Source of the DNA: Parachlamydiales bacterium
GTDB lineage: Bacteria > Chlamydiota > Chlamydiia > Chlamydiales > Rhabdochlamydiaceae
Length of the DNA stretch: 64,000 nucleotides
Direction of reading: 5' to 3'
NCBI GenBank assembly: GCA_003153295.1
Contig: PLXY01000005.1
Location: forward strand, 1-64,000
Part shown: positions 52,774-61,050 of the stretch, piece after piece
Layout of the letters: each line of letters begins with the position of its first letter
Position numbering within the stretch: the first letter of the stretch is position 1
The notes under the pieces: generated by a model
What the model was told of the DNA's origin: nothing
The model's database searches: none
Seen by the model: the letters and a program-made list of their open reading frames with translations, nothing else
Program-made: the position numbers and the translations under genes

Positions 52774-53707
52774 GCGCTACTCCTTCTTGTTTTGAAATAG
52801 TCATATCACTCCCTTTTACCAAAGGATGTGCCTTATCGTAAACAACCTTTTTCAGTTTTGTTGAAACTTTTGTGTAAATTGTAGTGGTCGCAAGTGAGCT
52901 ATGTCCCAATAGAATTTGGATTGTTTTTAAGTCCATTCCATTTTCTAACCAATGTGTTGCAATTGTGTGTCGAATAGTGTGCGGTGTTGCTTTTGCAGCC
53001 AATCCTGATTGTTTTAAAAAGAGTTGAAAATTCCGATCGACCGAACGTGTAGAAATTCTCATTCCCCATTTATTTAAGAAGATCGCTTCATGATTTTTTT
53101 CTGCTTGATGATGCTCGCTGTCTGAATGACGTTCAGGATGATTGAGATAACTGTTGATCCAAGCTGCTGCATTTTTTGTGATCGGAATGACACGCTCTTT
53201 TTTTCCTTTTCCTTTCACACGGAGCGTGAAATTTTTTGCATCGAAATCGATTTTGTTCAAACTCACAAGCTCACTGATGCGCAATCCTGAACTATAAAAA
53301 AGTTCGATGATCGTGCGATCTCGAAACCCCAAAAACGTCTGCGTGTCGGGCTGCTGAAATAAACGATCGAGCTCTTCGCGTGAAAGTGGAGAAGGAATTG
53401 TTTTTTCCAATTTCGGCGCATCGATCTCTTCTAAAGGATTATGAGAAATAGCTCCTTCTTTAAGGAGGTATTTAAAAAAAGACCGGAGGGCCGACAGCCG
53501 TCTTAAGATCGTCCGCTTTGTGATCTGCTTTTGATTAAGATGGGTCAGATACCCCCTAATCATTCTTTTATCGACCGCTTTAACTTCATCGACTTTAGTA
53601 AATTCTTGAAAATCCGCTAGATCCATCCCATAATTTCTCAGCGTATGGACAGAAGCGTTTTTGATAGCTTGCAGATAGCTTAAAAACTTTTCTTTCCATT
53701 CCTTCAT
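52751..53707 (-). CDS. xerC: tyrosine recombinase XerC
   Basis: 318 residues. The N-terminal SAM-like domain has SYLQAIKNASVHTLRNYGMD. Catalytic residues are visible: Arg in SGLRISELVSL, Lys in KGKGKKERVIPI, HTIRHTIATHWL (H-x2-R), LGHSSLATTTIY with the nucleophile Tyr. It resolves chromosome dimers with XerD at dif; no dif site was found here. It is divergent from the ABC-F gene with only 29 nt between starts, and its 3' end overlaps the porin 4 start. Confidence 0.94.
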   Translation of the reverse strand: MKEWKEKFLSYLQAIKNASVHTLRNYGMDLADFQEFTKVDEVKAVDKRMIRGYLTHLNQKQITKRTILRRLSALRSFFKYLLKEGAISHNPLEEIDAPKLEKTIPSPLSREELDRLFQQPDTQTFLGFRDRTIIELFYSSGLRISELVSLNKIDFDAKNFTLRVKGKGKKERVIPITKNAAAWINSYLNHPERHSDSEHHQAEKNHEAIFLNKWGMRISTRSVDRNFQLFLKQSGLAAKATPHTIRHTIATHWLENGMDLKTIQILLGHSSLATTTIYTKVSTKLKKVVYDKAHPLVKGSDMTISKQEGVAHEQDFII

Positions 53708-53736
53708 AAATTTCCTTTTTGTTATATTATTCCCCT

Positions 53737-55311
53737 ATGATTACTTTAACCAACATTTCCAAAAAAGTCGGACCCCGCCTTCTCTTCGAAAATATCAATG
53801 CCTCCTTCAATGCAGGCAACCGTTATGGACTCACAGGGCCTAACGGCTCTGGCAAATCGACCCTCATGAAAATCATGATGGGGATGGAAGAATCCAATGG
53901 CGGTACTGTCACCCTGCCGCGCAAAGTCGGTTTTCTTAAGCAGAACATTGAAGACTTTAAAGATCAAGATGTGATTAGCGTTGTCATCATGGGCAACAAA
54001 CGTTTATGGGCTGCCCTTCAAGAACGAGATGAACTTTATACACAAGAAATCACCAATGAGATCGGCATCCGCTTAGGAGAGTTGGAAGAAATCATCGCAG
54101 AAGAAAATGGATACAGCGCAGAATCCGAGGCCGAAGAACTTTTAGTAGGAATGGGCATTGCACAAAGTTTGCATCCTAAAAAAATGCATCAGATTCCGCT
54201 CGACTCGCAGTTCCGCGTCCTCTTATGCCAAGCCCTTTTCGGCGAACCCGAAGCTTTACTCTTGGACGAGCCGACTAACCACCTGGATATGGAATCGATC
54301 GGATGGCTAGAACAGTTTCTCTCTAGATATAAAGGCGTGCTCATTGTCATCAGCCATGATCGCCACTTCCTGAACACCGTCACAACACAAATTGCCGACA
54401 TTGACTATGAGACCGTGATTATCTATACCGGCAACTATGATCAAATGGTCATTGCTAAAACAGCCGTTCGCTCTCGAGCTGAAGATGAAAATAAATCGAA
54501 AGAAAAGAAAATTTCCCAGCTTCAAGATTTCGTTTCTCGTTTCGGTGCAGGAACGCGTGCAAGTCAAGTTCAGTCGCGCATCCGCGAAATCAATCGACTT
54601 CAACCTTTAGACCTGAAGAAATCAAATATTCAACGTCCTTATATAAGATTCTATCCACCTGAAAAACCTTCCGGTGAAATTGTCCTCAAGGTCGAGAATA
54701 TTTCTAAATCGTATGATGCCCACCCTGTGATTAAAAACTATAGCTGCGAAATTTTACGCGGCGATAAAATCGGCGTGATCGGAAATAACGGCCGTGGAAA
54801 AAGTACTCTTCTTAAAATGCTAGCAGGCGTCTTAAAGCAAGACAGCGGCAAAATAGAATGGGGACATCAAGTCCAAATTGGGTATTTCCCCCAAAACCAC
54901 TCTGATATTGTGAATAAAAAAGGATCTCAGACCATTTTTGATTGGCTCAAAGCTAAAAAAGAAAATGTCTATGACCAAGATGTCCGCAGCGTGCTGGGTA
55001 AAATGTTGTTTGGAGGAGATGATGCTTTTAAACCCGTGGCCCATCTTTCCGGAGGAGAAACTGCCCGCCTGATCATGGCCGGCATGATGCTCTGCAACTA
55101 CAATTTTTTAATCATGGACGAGCCCAACAACCATCTCGATCTAGAGGCTGTTGCAGCCTTAGCGTGGGCTTTGGAAGATTTTAAAGGCACCGTCATTATG
55201 GCCTCTCATGACCGCGGACTTCTCAATGAAGTCGCGACTCAAATCATCGCATTTGAAGACGACGGAATACATAATTTTAAAGGACCACTGGAAGAATACT
55301 TGGCCACTTGA
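53737..55311 (+). CDS. ABC-F family ATPase (YbiT-like)
   Basis: 524 residues from ATG 53737. Two ABC domains without membrane segments: Walker A GPNGSGKSTLMK and GNNGRGKSTLLK, Walker B LLLDEPTNHLD and LIMDEPNNHLD, with the ABC-F linker (LQDFVSRFGAGTRASQVQSR) between them. The signature of the second half is LSGGETARL. Such proteins act on the ribosome E site. The frame opens six codons earlier, but MITLTNISK is the typical beginning. xerC and this gene are adjacent in C. trachomatis too. Confidence 0.94.
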   Translation: MITLTNISKKVGPRLLFENINASFNAGNRYGLTGPNGSGKSTLMKIMMGMEESNGGTVTLPRKVGFLKQNIEDFKDQDVISVVIMGNKRLWAALQERDELYTQEITNEIGIRLGELEEIIAEENGYSAESEAEELLVGMGIAQSLHPKKMHQIPLDSQFRVLLCQALFGEPEALLLDEPTNHLDMESIGWLEQFLSRYKGVLIVISHDRHFLNTVTTQIADIDYETVIIYTGNYDQMVIAKTAVRSRAEDENKSKEKKISQLQDFVSRFGAGTRASQVQSRIREINRLQPLDLKKSNIQRPYIRFYPPEKPSGEIVLKVENISKSYDAHPVIKNYSCEILRGDKIGVIGNNGRGKSTLLKMLAGVLKQDSGKIEWGHQVQIGYFPQNHSDIVNKKGSQTIFDWLKAKKENVYDQDVRSVLGKMLFGGDDAFKPVAHLSGGETARLIMAGMMLCNYNFLIMDEPNNHLDLEAVAALAWALEDFKGTVIMASHDRGLLNEVATQIIAFEDDGIHNFKGPLEEYLAT

Positions 55312-55336
55312 TATACTTGAATGCAGGGTGACTTAA

Positions 55337-55561
55337 ATGATATCCAGAATTAATCCAATCGGACCTTCTACTCCTCCATCGGGAAATCCACCTGATGCGA
55401 CGTCTGCTGCACAATCATTGGATAAAGAGCTGGCCGGTGTATCTGCCGTGCTCTCAAATGTAACTTCTAAAAATCTCGATGCTCAATTGCCAAATATCGC
55501 ACAGAGTTTGATTGCCTTGAGCGCGCAAGCCCAAAAAGCTTTAAGCGTAGGAAAAGGATAG
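55337..55561 (+). CDS. small hypothetical protein
   Basis: 74 residues, not recognised. Pro/Ser-rich N-terminus, then helix (LDKELAGVSAVLSNV, LPNIAQSLIALSAQAQKAL). No signal or membrane segment. It is 25 nt after the ABC-F gene and three bases before the next small gene, probably in one transcript. Size and helix pattern recall small secretion-related helical proteins, but there is no motif to support that. Confidence 0.6.
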   Translation: MISRINPIGPSTPPSGNPPDATSAAQSLDKELAGVSAVLSNVTSKNLDAQLPNIAQSLIALSAQAQKALSVGKG

Positions 55562-55564
55562 ATC

Positions 55565-55798
55565 ATGTTACGAGAAAATCTCTATGAAGCGGGTGAAATC
55601 GTTGAAACTATTTTAACACAACCGCTAGCTATTCCCGGACTGCCGAAAAATGTCTCCCTTCTCGAAGCTTCCCAACACTACCTCGCAGACCCCGCATCGC
55701 CTGAGCTGAAAAAAATGATCGAAACTTTCCTTCATCACCCAGCAGCTTTAGAAATCATGCTCCAAGAATTTAAGCTTATTTCTCAAGACTTACACTAG
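55565..55798 (+). CDS. small hypothetical protein
   Basis: 77 residues, acidic and helical (LYEAGEIVETILTQPLAI, LKKMIETFLHHPAALEIMLQ), not recognised. It is directly downstream of the other small gene, with a 3-nt gap. Its stop codon touches the perfect palindrome at 55797-55840, which could serve as its terminator. Confidence 0.6.
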   Translation: MLRENLYEAGEIVETILTQPLAIPGLPKNVSLLEASQHYLADPASPELKKMIETFLHHPAALEIMLQEFKLISQDLH

Positions 55799-55840
55799 AG
55801 GGTATTTACAAAGTCCGATCGGACTTTGTAAATACCCTCT
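55797..55840. repeat. perfect 44-bp palindrome between convergent genes
   Basis: AGAGGGTATTTACAAAGTCC (55797-55816) plus GA is followed directly by its exact reverse complement through 55840, giving 22-bp arms with no loop. It joins the stop codons of the small gene and of carbonic anhydrase. Its right part GTAAATACCCTCTTA (55828-55842) recurs at 58060-58074, where it again ends in the stop codon of a minus-strand gene. No T run follows. A bidirectional terminator or a recombination scar are both possible. Confidence 0.85.
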
Positions 55841-56496
55841 TAATTCATCTTATCTAAGATGACTTTGGCTTCTTTGTCATCGATCAAAACGAATTTGTTC
55901 ACTTCTTTTTCATAGCAGTAAACATCTGCATGAGCAATATCAAACCACCAGCCATGAAGGCGCAGCTGTTTTTTTTCCATCCGTTCACGAATAAACGGAT
56001 AACTCATAATATGCTCCATTTGCTGCAGCACATTCACTTGAGAAATTTGGTTATGCTCGGTTAATGAAGCATCAATCGTAAAACCTTTTTTTACTTTATT
56101 CAGCGCCTCTTTTCCGTATGTTAGCCAGGATTCGAGATGGGGGCATGTAAGCGTGTCGACTCCATAGGCTAAGGCATGCATCGCAGCGCATTCCGAATGG
56201 CCGCAGACGATAATATCGGAAACATGCAGAGAAGAGATGGAAAATTCCAGAACAGCTGAGGCGCTGTTGTCTTGAGAAGTCGCTGAAAAAGGAGGAATCA
56301 AATTCCCGATGTTTCTTAAAACAAACAGATCTCCAGGATTTGTCGAAGCAAAAAGATTGGGAACGACACGGCTGTCAGAGCAGGCAATAAAAAGAGTATC
56401 CGGTTTATGCCCCAGAGCCAGCTTTGCAAAAAGAGCGCGGCTCTCTTCTGTCATATTTTTTCTAAAGTCTACAATCCCTTGAATAAGTTTCTTCAT
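55840..56496 (-). CDS. beta-class carbonic anhydrase
   Basis: 218 residues. Zinc ligands and active-site residues are visible: IACSDSRVVPN (Cys, Asp, Arg), FVLRNIGNLIPP, and VCGHSECAAMHAL (His and Cys). It interconverts CO2 and bicarbonate. It overlaps the AlbA-type gene by four bases (ATGA-type coupling) and is thus part of a two-gene unit. A ClpX- or T3SS-type link is not seen. Chlamydia itself is not known to me to carry this gene here, so it is probably accessory. Confidence 0.93.
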   Translation of the reverse strand: MKKLIQGIVDFRKNMTEESRALFAKLALGHKPDTLFIACSDSRVVPNLFASTNPGDLFVLRNIGNLIPPFSATSQDNSASAVLEFSISSLHVSDIIVCGHSECAAMHALAYGVDTLTCPHLESWLTYGKEALNKVKKGFTIDASLTEHNQISQVNVLQQMEHIMSYPFIRERMEKKQLRLHGWWFDIAHADVYCYEKEVNKFVLIDDKEAKVILDKMN

Positions 56497-57950
56497 ATGG
56501 CCTTGTTGTGTGGGCTAGTAAAATACTGTTGAAGTCTGCTTTGCGGTTTTTCTGGTATGGTCAGCAGCAGTAACTTCTTCTGTATCAACGGTTTTAAGTG
56601 GTTTTTATAGAATGATTCTCTATTTTTTAATCCCAATAATTTCATAATTTCTTTTGCAGTTCTAGGCTGCTCACAGAATTCTAGGATTTTGACTTGTCCG
56701 GTGACTTGTCTGGTGACTTGTCCGGTCATATGATCTTCTTTTGCAATGAGAGCCCCCCCTGCTTCCTCCAAAAAGGAAGTACTGGGTAGAAAAGTAATGA
56801 TGACCGAGCCCGTTTGCTCTTCCCATGAAGGTTGCGGATTTTTATTCTCTTTACACCATTCTATGATATTCAAAGTCCCTGTTCCCCACTGCTCAGTCAC
56901 ACCAGCTCTATAGAAAACCTCTGCAATAATCGGATTCCAAGGTTTAGAGATATGGGGTCGCATTAAATGATCAGGTGTCACACCAAAATGAAAAGATCCG
57001 GGATTGATAACTTCCAAATGATCGTCATACATCGCGATTGCAATGGCTCCACTGGGAGAGGTATAGTCTCGATGGCAAATGGCATTGGCCATCGCTTCCC
57101 TGGAAGCTCGTGGAGGATACATAGGATAATCTTCCCGAATCATTTTTTGCGGGACTACCCTGCCCGCTATAGGAACATGATCTCTTAAAAATGATTCCGC
57201 TCTCCTAAGAAGGGCGAAAGCATGTCCCCAATATATGCGATTGTCTAAAAAATCCGCTAATCGATCTTTTCCCCTAAATCGAGCCAATCGGATAGAAAAT
57301 TGGGGATAAAGCGGATAAAGTTTCTCACTTTTCCCATATAAAGCTAAAGCAGCGTTCAGCAATTTTCCTTCATGAATCAATTTCAGACCCAATAAAATGG
57401 ATTCAGTATCAGCGCGTGGAGGTTCATCCATCCGTCCTTTTTGAATCGCATTAGCAAGAGTATTGTGGATTTCTTCTTCGTCTAAATCTCGAATGGTAAT
57501 CCCTTCAGGAACAGGCTGATTCTCCCATCGATGTATGGCGTGAAGTCTTTCGAGTAGTCTTCCTTCATATTCACCTCTTGGCATGATTTGAGTCGTAGAG
57601 CCATGCCTTAAATAAGGGCGACCGTCATAAGTATAAGTTCCTTTTTCACCATTGACATGAACAAGGATAACCTTCTTATCCTCTTCAATAGTAATTGCCT
57701 CGATTTCGGGAAATACTGGTGGTTCGATGCGGCCTAATTCAATAGCAAGATCTTCAAGGGTTTTATTAGAGACTTGCTGTCCAATTAATTCCCCTTTATC
57801 GGAAGCCCCAAAAACAACAACTCCGCCAAGACCGTTGAGTAAAGCACAAACGGTCTTTGCTGCTTCACTTCTTTGTCCTGTTGTTTTCTTAAATTCTAAA
57901 GTTTCGGACTCGCCGTCTAAAACCAATTTTTTAAGTCTGTCTAGGAGCAT
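56493..57950 (-). CDS. AlbA/Schlafen-type ATP-binding transcriptional regulator
   Basis: 485 residues from ATG 57950. The N-terminal AlbA_2 domain has ESETLEFKKTTG and LNGLGGVVVFGASDKGELIG. The middle has the HATPase-like segment of RecG-C-type regulators (REAMANAICHRDY, NPGSFHFGVTP, EQWGTGTLNI). The C-terminus is a winged helix, preceded by a 3 x 12-nt tandem repeat (56691-56726) encoding TGQVTRQVTGQV. Such repeats are common in this family. The frame opens at TTG 57965; ATG is preferred. It is upstream of and coupled to carbonic anhydrase. Confidence 0.88.
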   Translation of the reverse strand: MLLDRLKKLVLDGESETLEFKKTTGQRSEAAKTVCALLNGLGGVVVFGASDKGELIGQQVSNKTLEDLAIELGRIEPPVFPEIEAITIEEDKKVILVHVNGEKGTYTYDGRPYLRHGSTTQIMPRGEYEGRLLERLHAIHRWENQPVPEGITIRDLDEEEIHNTLANAIQKGRMDEPPRADTESILLGLKLIHEGKLLNAALALYGKSEKLYPLYPQFSIRLARFRGKDRLADFLDNRIYWGHAFALLRRAESFLRDHVPIAGRVVPQKMIREDYPMYPPRASREAMANAICHRDYTSPSGAIAIAMYDDHLEVINPGSFHFGVTPDHLMRPHISKPWNPIIAEVFYRAGVTEQWGTGTLNIIEWCKENKNPQPSWEEQTGSVIITFLPSTSFLEEAGGALIAKEDHMTGQVTRQVTGQVKILEFCEQPRTAKEIMKLLGLKNRESFYKNHLKPLIQKKLLLLTIPEKPQSRLQQYFTSPHNKAI

Positions 57951-58059
57951 GTTATGAACCGTCAAATAACCAATTTTAAATCTTCACAGTCTTTAAAAAA
58001 TTGTAGATTATAGTTTAAAATTAGTTTCTTTTCAATCGATTTAGTGGAATGTTTACAAA

Positions 58060-58074
58060 GTAAATACCCTCTTA
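58060..58074. repeat. second copy of the 15-nt gene-end repeat
   Basis: GTAAATACCCTCTTA repeats 55828-55842 exactly and ends in the stop codon (TTA on the + strand) of the MOMP-like gene. The bases before it (TTTACAAAG) match the left arm of the 55797-55840 palindrome, as if 15 nt of the palindrome centre were deleted. The two copies enclose the AlbA and carbonic anhydrase genes. Confidence 0.75.
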
Positions 58075-59220
58075 GAAATCGAATCTGACTCGTAAAGTTC
58101 CACCTTGAAGTCCAAGGTCGCCCTTTTTATCCCCCACCCATGTTGTGCCAGTGAGCTGACCATTGATGACGTTATTGAAAAGCTCGAACTCTTTCATGCG
58201 GTTTTGTGAGAACCATTCTGAAAATTCATAAGACAGAGATATCGCAACGCGGTAGTCGTCATCACAGAAAAAGGTTTCCCATTCGAACCCTAAACCCGCT
58301 TCGAGATTAGTGGCGACTTTAGAAAACTCATCTTTAAAATGGAACGTGGTAGGAGTCACAACCCCTAAAACTCCATTGATTTTTTGGTTAAGATCGAAAT
58401 GGCCGTATAATAAAGAACCCGAAACAGACCCAATGACAGACCAATCCCGTGTAAAATGCCAGTTGAGCTGTGCTCCTGCACGAGCTCCGATGCCCCAAAA
58501 GCTGTTTTCAGCTTTCATCCCCGTCTTGAAAATAGGAACAGGCGTACTCACCAAATTAATAACACCCAGATATTTTGTATCATAATGTTGCCGGATCGAA
58601 GCTCCTCTCAGACCCATGTGCGGACGTAATGCAAGGGTTTTACTGATAAAATAATCTCGGCCCATCTCCAGATCCCAGGTATTATATCTCATTTGCCACG
58701 TCGCTGAAGCGCTCAATGCCTCCTGCCCTGTAACCGCGGGAGACCATACGGGAGTCAGTACATTTGAAGCATCTCCCAGCGATGTCTTTTTATTTCCATC
58801 TTGATGCGTATTTAAATATGTCCATCTGACAAAAAGATCCCAAAAATCTTGGTTTCCCCAGGTATAACCGACACCGACTTTAAAACCTGGATCCCAGTTG
58901 ACTCCTGGTTTATGGAACACGGTATGAGATCCATTGTTAGTGAGCACATAGTCTAAGCCATCTTCGTCGGCTCTCCAGTAAATAAAATCGGCTTCGACAG
59001 AGAACCCGCCGGTATGTAGATAGGGAGCGCTTTTGCCTTGCCACCCTCCATGCACATTCTGTTCACCGACCCCTTCTAAGGTCAGAGTTTGGGTATTGTT
59101 TCGTTTTTTGTATTCAGATTTGGGTTCTGGAACGGCCGCAATTTCTTCTTTCGGCTTCTGGCAACCTGTTGCCAACAGAAAAAAAGCCACTGCTGAAACA
59201 GCAATCGGATGTCTCTTCAT
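58072..59220 (-). CDS. MOMP-like outer membrane protein 5 with lipoprotein-type signal
   Basis: 382 residues. The signal peptide ends LLATGC-QKP, a clear lipobox (Cys20), unlike the other MOMP-like genes here. After a charged linker the barrel has FSVEADFIYWRADEDGLDYV, FKVGVGYTWGNQDFWDLF (key: DFIYWRADE and FWDLFVRWTY), LEMGRDYFISKTLALRPHMG, SFWGIGARAGAQL and terminal LRVRFDF. AGGAGAAGGG precedes ATG 59220. A 165-bp inverted repeat fills its leader. It is distant from the porin cluster at 47.7-52.8 kb. Confidence 0.83.
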   Translation of the reverse strand: MKRHPIAVSAVAFFLLATGCQKPKEEIAAVPEPKSEYKKRNNTQTLTLEGVGEQNVHGGWQGKSAPYLHTGGFSVEADFIYWRADEDGLDYVLTNNGSHTVFHKPGVNWDPGFKVGVGYTWGNQDFWDLFVRWTYLNTHQDGNKKTSLGDASNVLTPVWSPAVTGQEALSASATWQMRYNTWDLEMGRDYFISKTLALRPHMGLRGASIRQHYDTKYLGVINLVSTPVPIFKTGMKAENSFWGIGARAGAQLNWHFTRDWSVIGSVSGSLLYGHFDLNQKINGVLGVVTPTTFHFKDEFSKVATNLEAGLGFEWETFFCDDDYRVAISLSYEFSEWFSQNRMKEFELFNNVINGQLTGTTWVGDKKGDLGLQGGTLRVRFDF

Positions 59221-59232
59221 ACCCTTCTCCTA

Positions 59233-59397
59233 AGAGCCGCTTGTAAAACTCCTTTCGAGTCTAAATCCGTCCTTTTTGGGAGGATTCGATTTCTGCATCA
59301 ATTGCCTACACTTAGGTGTATGTCAATTGCTACTGAAACCGAACCTTCCCAAAAATCATCGCATTTGAACTGCGAAGGAGGTTTTACAAGCGACTCT
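59233..59397. repeat. 165-bp imperfect inverted repeat in the leader of MOMP-like gene 5
   Basis: The left arm from AGAGCCGCTTGTAAAACTCC (59233) and the right arm ending GGAGGTTTTACAAGCGACTCT (59377-59397; key parts TTTTACAAGCG and CTCT) are complementary almost end to end, with mismatches and small bulges. Further matched blocks are TTTTTGGGA / TCCCAAAAA and CAATTG / CAATTG. The apex is TACAC-TTAG-GTGTA. It starts 12 nt upstream of ATG 59220. Most of the 299-nt gap is this element; 59398-59519 shows nothing further. Confidence 0.8.
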
Positions 59398-59519
59398 AAT
59401 ACCTTTCAATCCTGTCTACCAGGTTTAGGAAATATGTAAAATAAAATTTTTAATTGATAGCCCGTCTGGCGTTTTAGAAAAATGCAAAAGCTGGCAGGGT
59501 TTTTATGAAACGTCAGACT

Positions 59520-60920
59520 CTAGTTGCCGGCAAACCTTCGGCGAATAATACAGTACATCGTGTAGGCAGCCCGCCGAGCTTCCATAATGCGCTGGGTCAT
59601 AGGAATCACAACCACTCGGTTAAAAACAGGAGGAAAATAAACAAAGATAAATTTGTAGACGATTTTGCTAATTCTAATCAGCGGTAGGATAATTGCAGAG
59701 TTGATTGCTTGAGCCGCCTTTGAAATCCCATGACCTAAAGGAGTCAATATATGTTGGTATATTTTTTTGGGCAGTTTTATTAAAAGTGCATTCCCCACCA
59801 CGCGCAGAATTCTTCCCATGTGAACTAAAACATTGTCATAGGTAAAACTCCAAACGCTTAAAATTCCTCGGCCAAATGGAGTAAGGACATGTTGATATAT
59901 TTTCTTCGGCAATGTGATAAAAAATGCTCTTAAAACCACGCGGACCACTCTTGCAACAGGAGGTAAGACGGTCGTAAAAATGAATCTCCCGAACTTCATA
60001 CATCCTCTACTCACAGGCGTAAGAAAATGTTGATAAATTTTTTGTGGCAACGTCAAAAAAATCGCTTTTGCAAAGATGTGGATTCCTTTCCCTATCGGAG
60101 ATAAAACATTTGAGTAAGTAAAATTCCAGACAGATAACAATCCATTTCCAATCGGCGTTAAAACATGCTGATAAAAAGGTTCTAATACATTCGGCAATGC
60201 CCACTCGAAAATACTTTGGATCGTATGCCCTAAGGGCGTTAAGATACGGGCATAAGTAAATCTCCAAGTCCGTGAAATTCCCTCACCGATAGGGATTAAG
60301 ACATCGTCATGAATTTTCTGCGGCAGTGTGACAAAGATCGTCGTAAAAACCATCCTGACCCCTCTTGCCACAGGAGTCAATACTTCCTTATAAGTAAATC
60401 TAGCCGCATTTAATAGACCGCGTGCGATGGGTGTCAGAACTTTGTGATAGGTAAATCTACCTGCTTTTAATGCACCTTGCCCGATTGGAGTGAGAACCTT
60501 GTCATAAACTATATGGGCAACTTGTTTAACCTTCCTTATCGTGCGCTGAAGAAACCGCGATGTCATTCGGATTACAGGTCTAATCACGCCTCTATAACAT
60601 TTTTTAGCTAATTTTCTAGTTGAATAGATCAAAACGCCTGGAGAGGCGATGGCAAAAAGTGCAACTCTTAGCCACAACGGACGATCATTAAAGCTCATCA
60701 ACTCAAGTTCAAGCCTCTTAACAGCATCCACATCAGCTTTATACTGAGCAAACTGCCCTTCGATAAGGGATTTATACTGCTGACAAACTAGTTTAAGCTT
60801 CAAAACTTCAGGAAGAACCTCTTTATCGTCTTCACCTTGTACAAAACTATTGATCAAGAAATTAATCTCAGCAGGCAGAGTGACTAACGGATTGTTTGGA
60901 TCAAACGAAATAGCAGCCAT
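59520..60920 (-). CDS. F-box-like protein with 12 alternating 19/27-residue repeats
   Basis: 466 residues from ATG 60920 (GTG 60929 is the alternative). Residues about 5-55 (NPLVTLPAEINFLI, then VLKLKLVCQQYKSLIE) resemble an F-box. A hydrophobic segment follows (LWLRVALFAIASPGVLIY). From about residue 135 to 420 there are twelve units of the form Y-x2-[VI]-L-T-P-[IVL]-[GA]-x-G. Short units have 19 residues (ending RFT, NFT), long units 27 (ending TLPQKI or KLPKKI). After the first two short units they alternate long-short. The protein is very basic. No family is recognised. A eukaryote-type F-box would suggest a host ubiquitin-directed effector. Confidence 0.7.
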   Translation of the reverse strand: MAAISFDPNNPLVTLPAEINFLINSFVQGEDDKEVLPEVLKLKLVCQQYKSLIEGQFAQYKADVDAVKRLELELMSFNDRPLWLRVALFAIASPGVLIYSTRKLAKKCYRGVIRPVIRMTSRFLQRTIRKVKQVAHIVYDKVLTPIGQGALKAGRFTYHKVLTPIARGLLNAARFTYKEVLTPVARGVRMVFTTIFVTLPQKIHDDVLIPIGEGISRTWRFTYARILTPLGHTIQSIFEWALPNVLEPFYQHVLTPIGNGLLSVWNFTYSNVLSPIGKGIHIFAKAIFLTLPQKIYQHFLTPVSRGCMKFGRFIFTTVLPPVARVVRVVLRAFFITLPKKIYQHVLTPFGRGILSVWSFTYDNVLVHMGRILRVVGNALLIKLPKKIYQHILTPLGHGISKAAQAINSAIILPLIRISKIVYKFIFVYFPPVFNRVVVIPMTQRIMEARRAAYTMYCIIRRRFAGN

Positions 60921-60962
60921 AGATTGCACCCGGGGACGATTTGCAACTATTATAAAGATTCA

Positions 60963-60996
60963 AAAGATTAAGTTCTTGGAAAAGGAAATACTTTAA
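60963..60996. repeat. 34-nt direct repeat, left copy (rnz 3'-end remnant)
   Basis: AAAGATTAAGTTCTTGGAAA and following bases repeat 61813-61846 with one mismatch (60989), exactly 850 bp apart. The right copy holds the end of rnz including its stop codon and the last codons of licD. The left copy therefore carries a remnant of the rnz 3' end. The two copies enclose licD. Confidence 0.88.
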
Positions 60997-61050
60997 CCGT
61001 CTCTCTAAAATACCTAATGTTATATTCTTCCGCCAAATTGAAGGCGGTCC

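Noticed and set aside
52700-53760. dif recombination site near xerC
   Set aside because: No 28-bp partially palindromic dif-like sequence could be recognised next to the gene.
56691-56726. CRISPR-like short tandem repeat
   Set aside because: Three 12-nt in-frame units encode TGQV/TRQV, a common coding repeat in this regulator family; there are no spacers.
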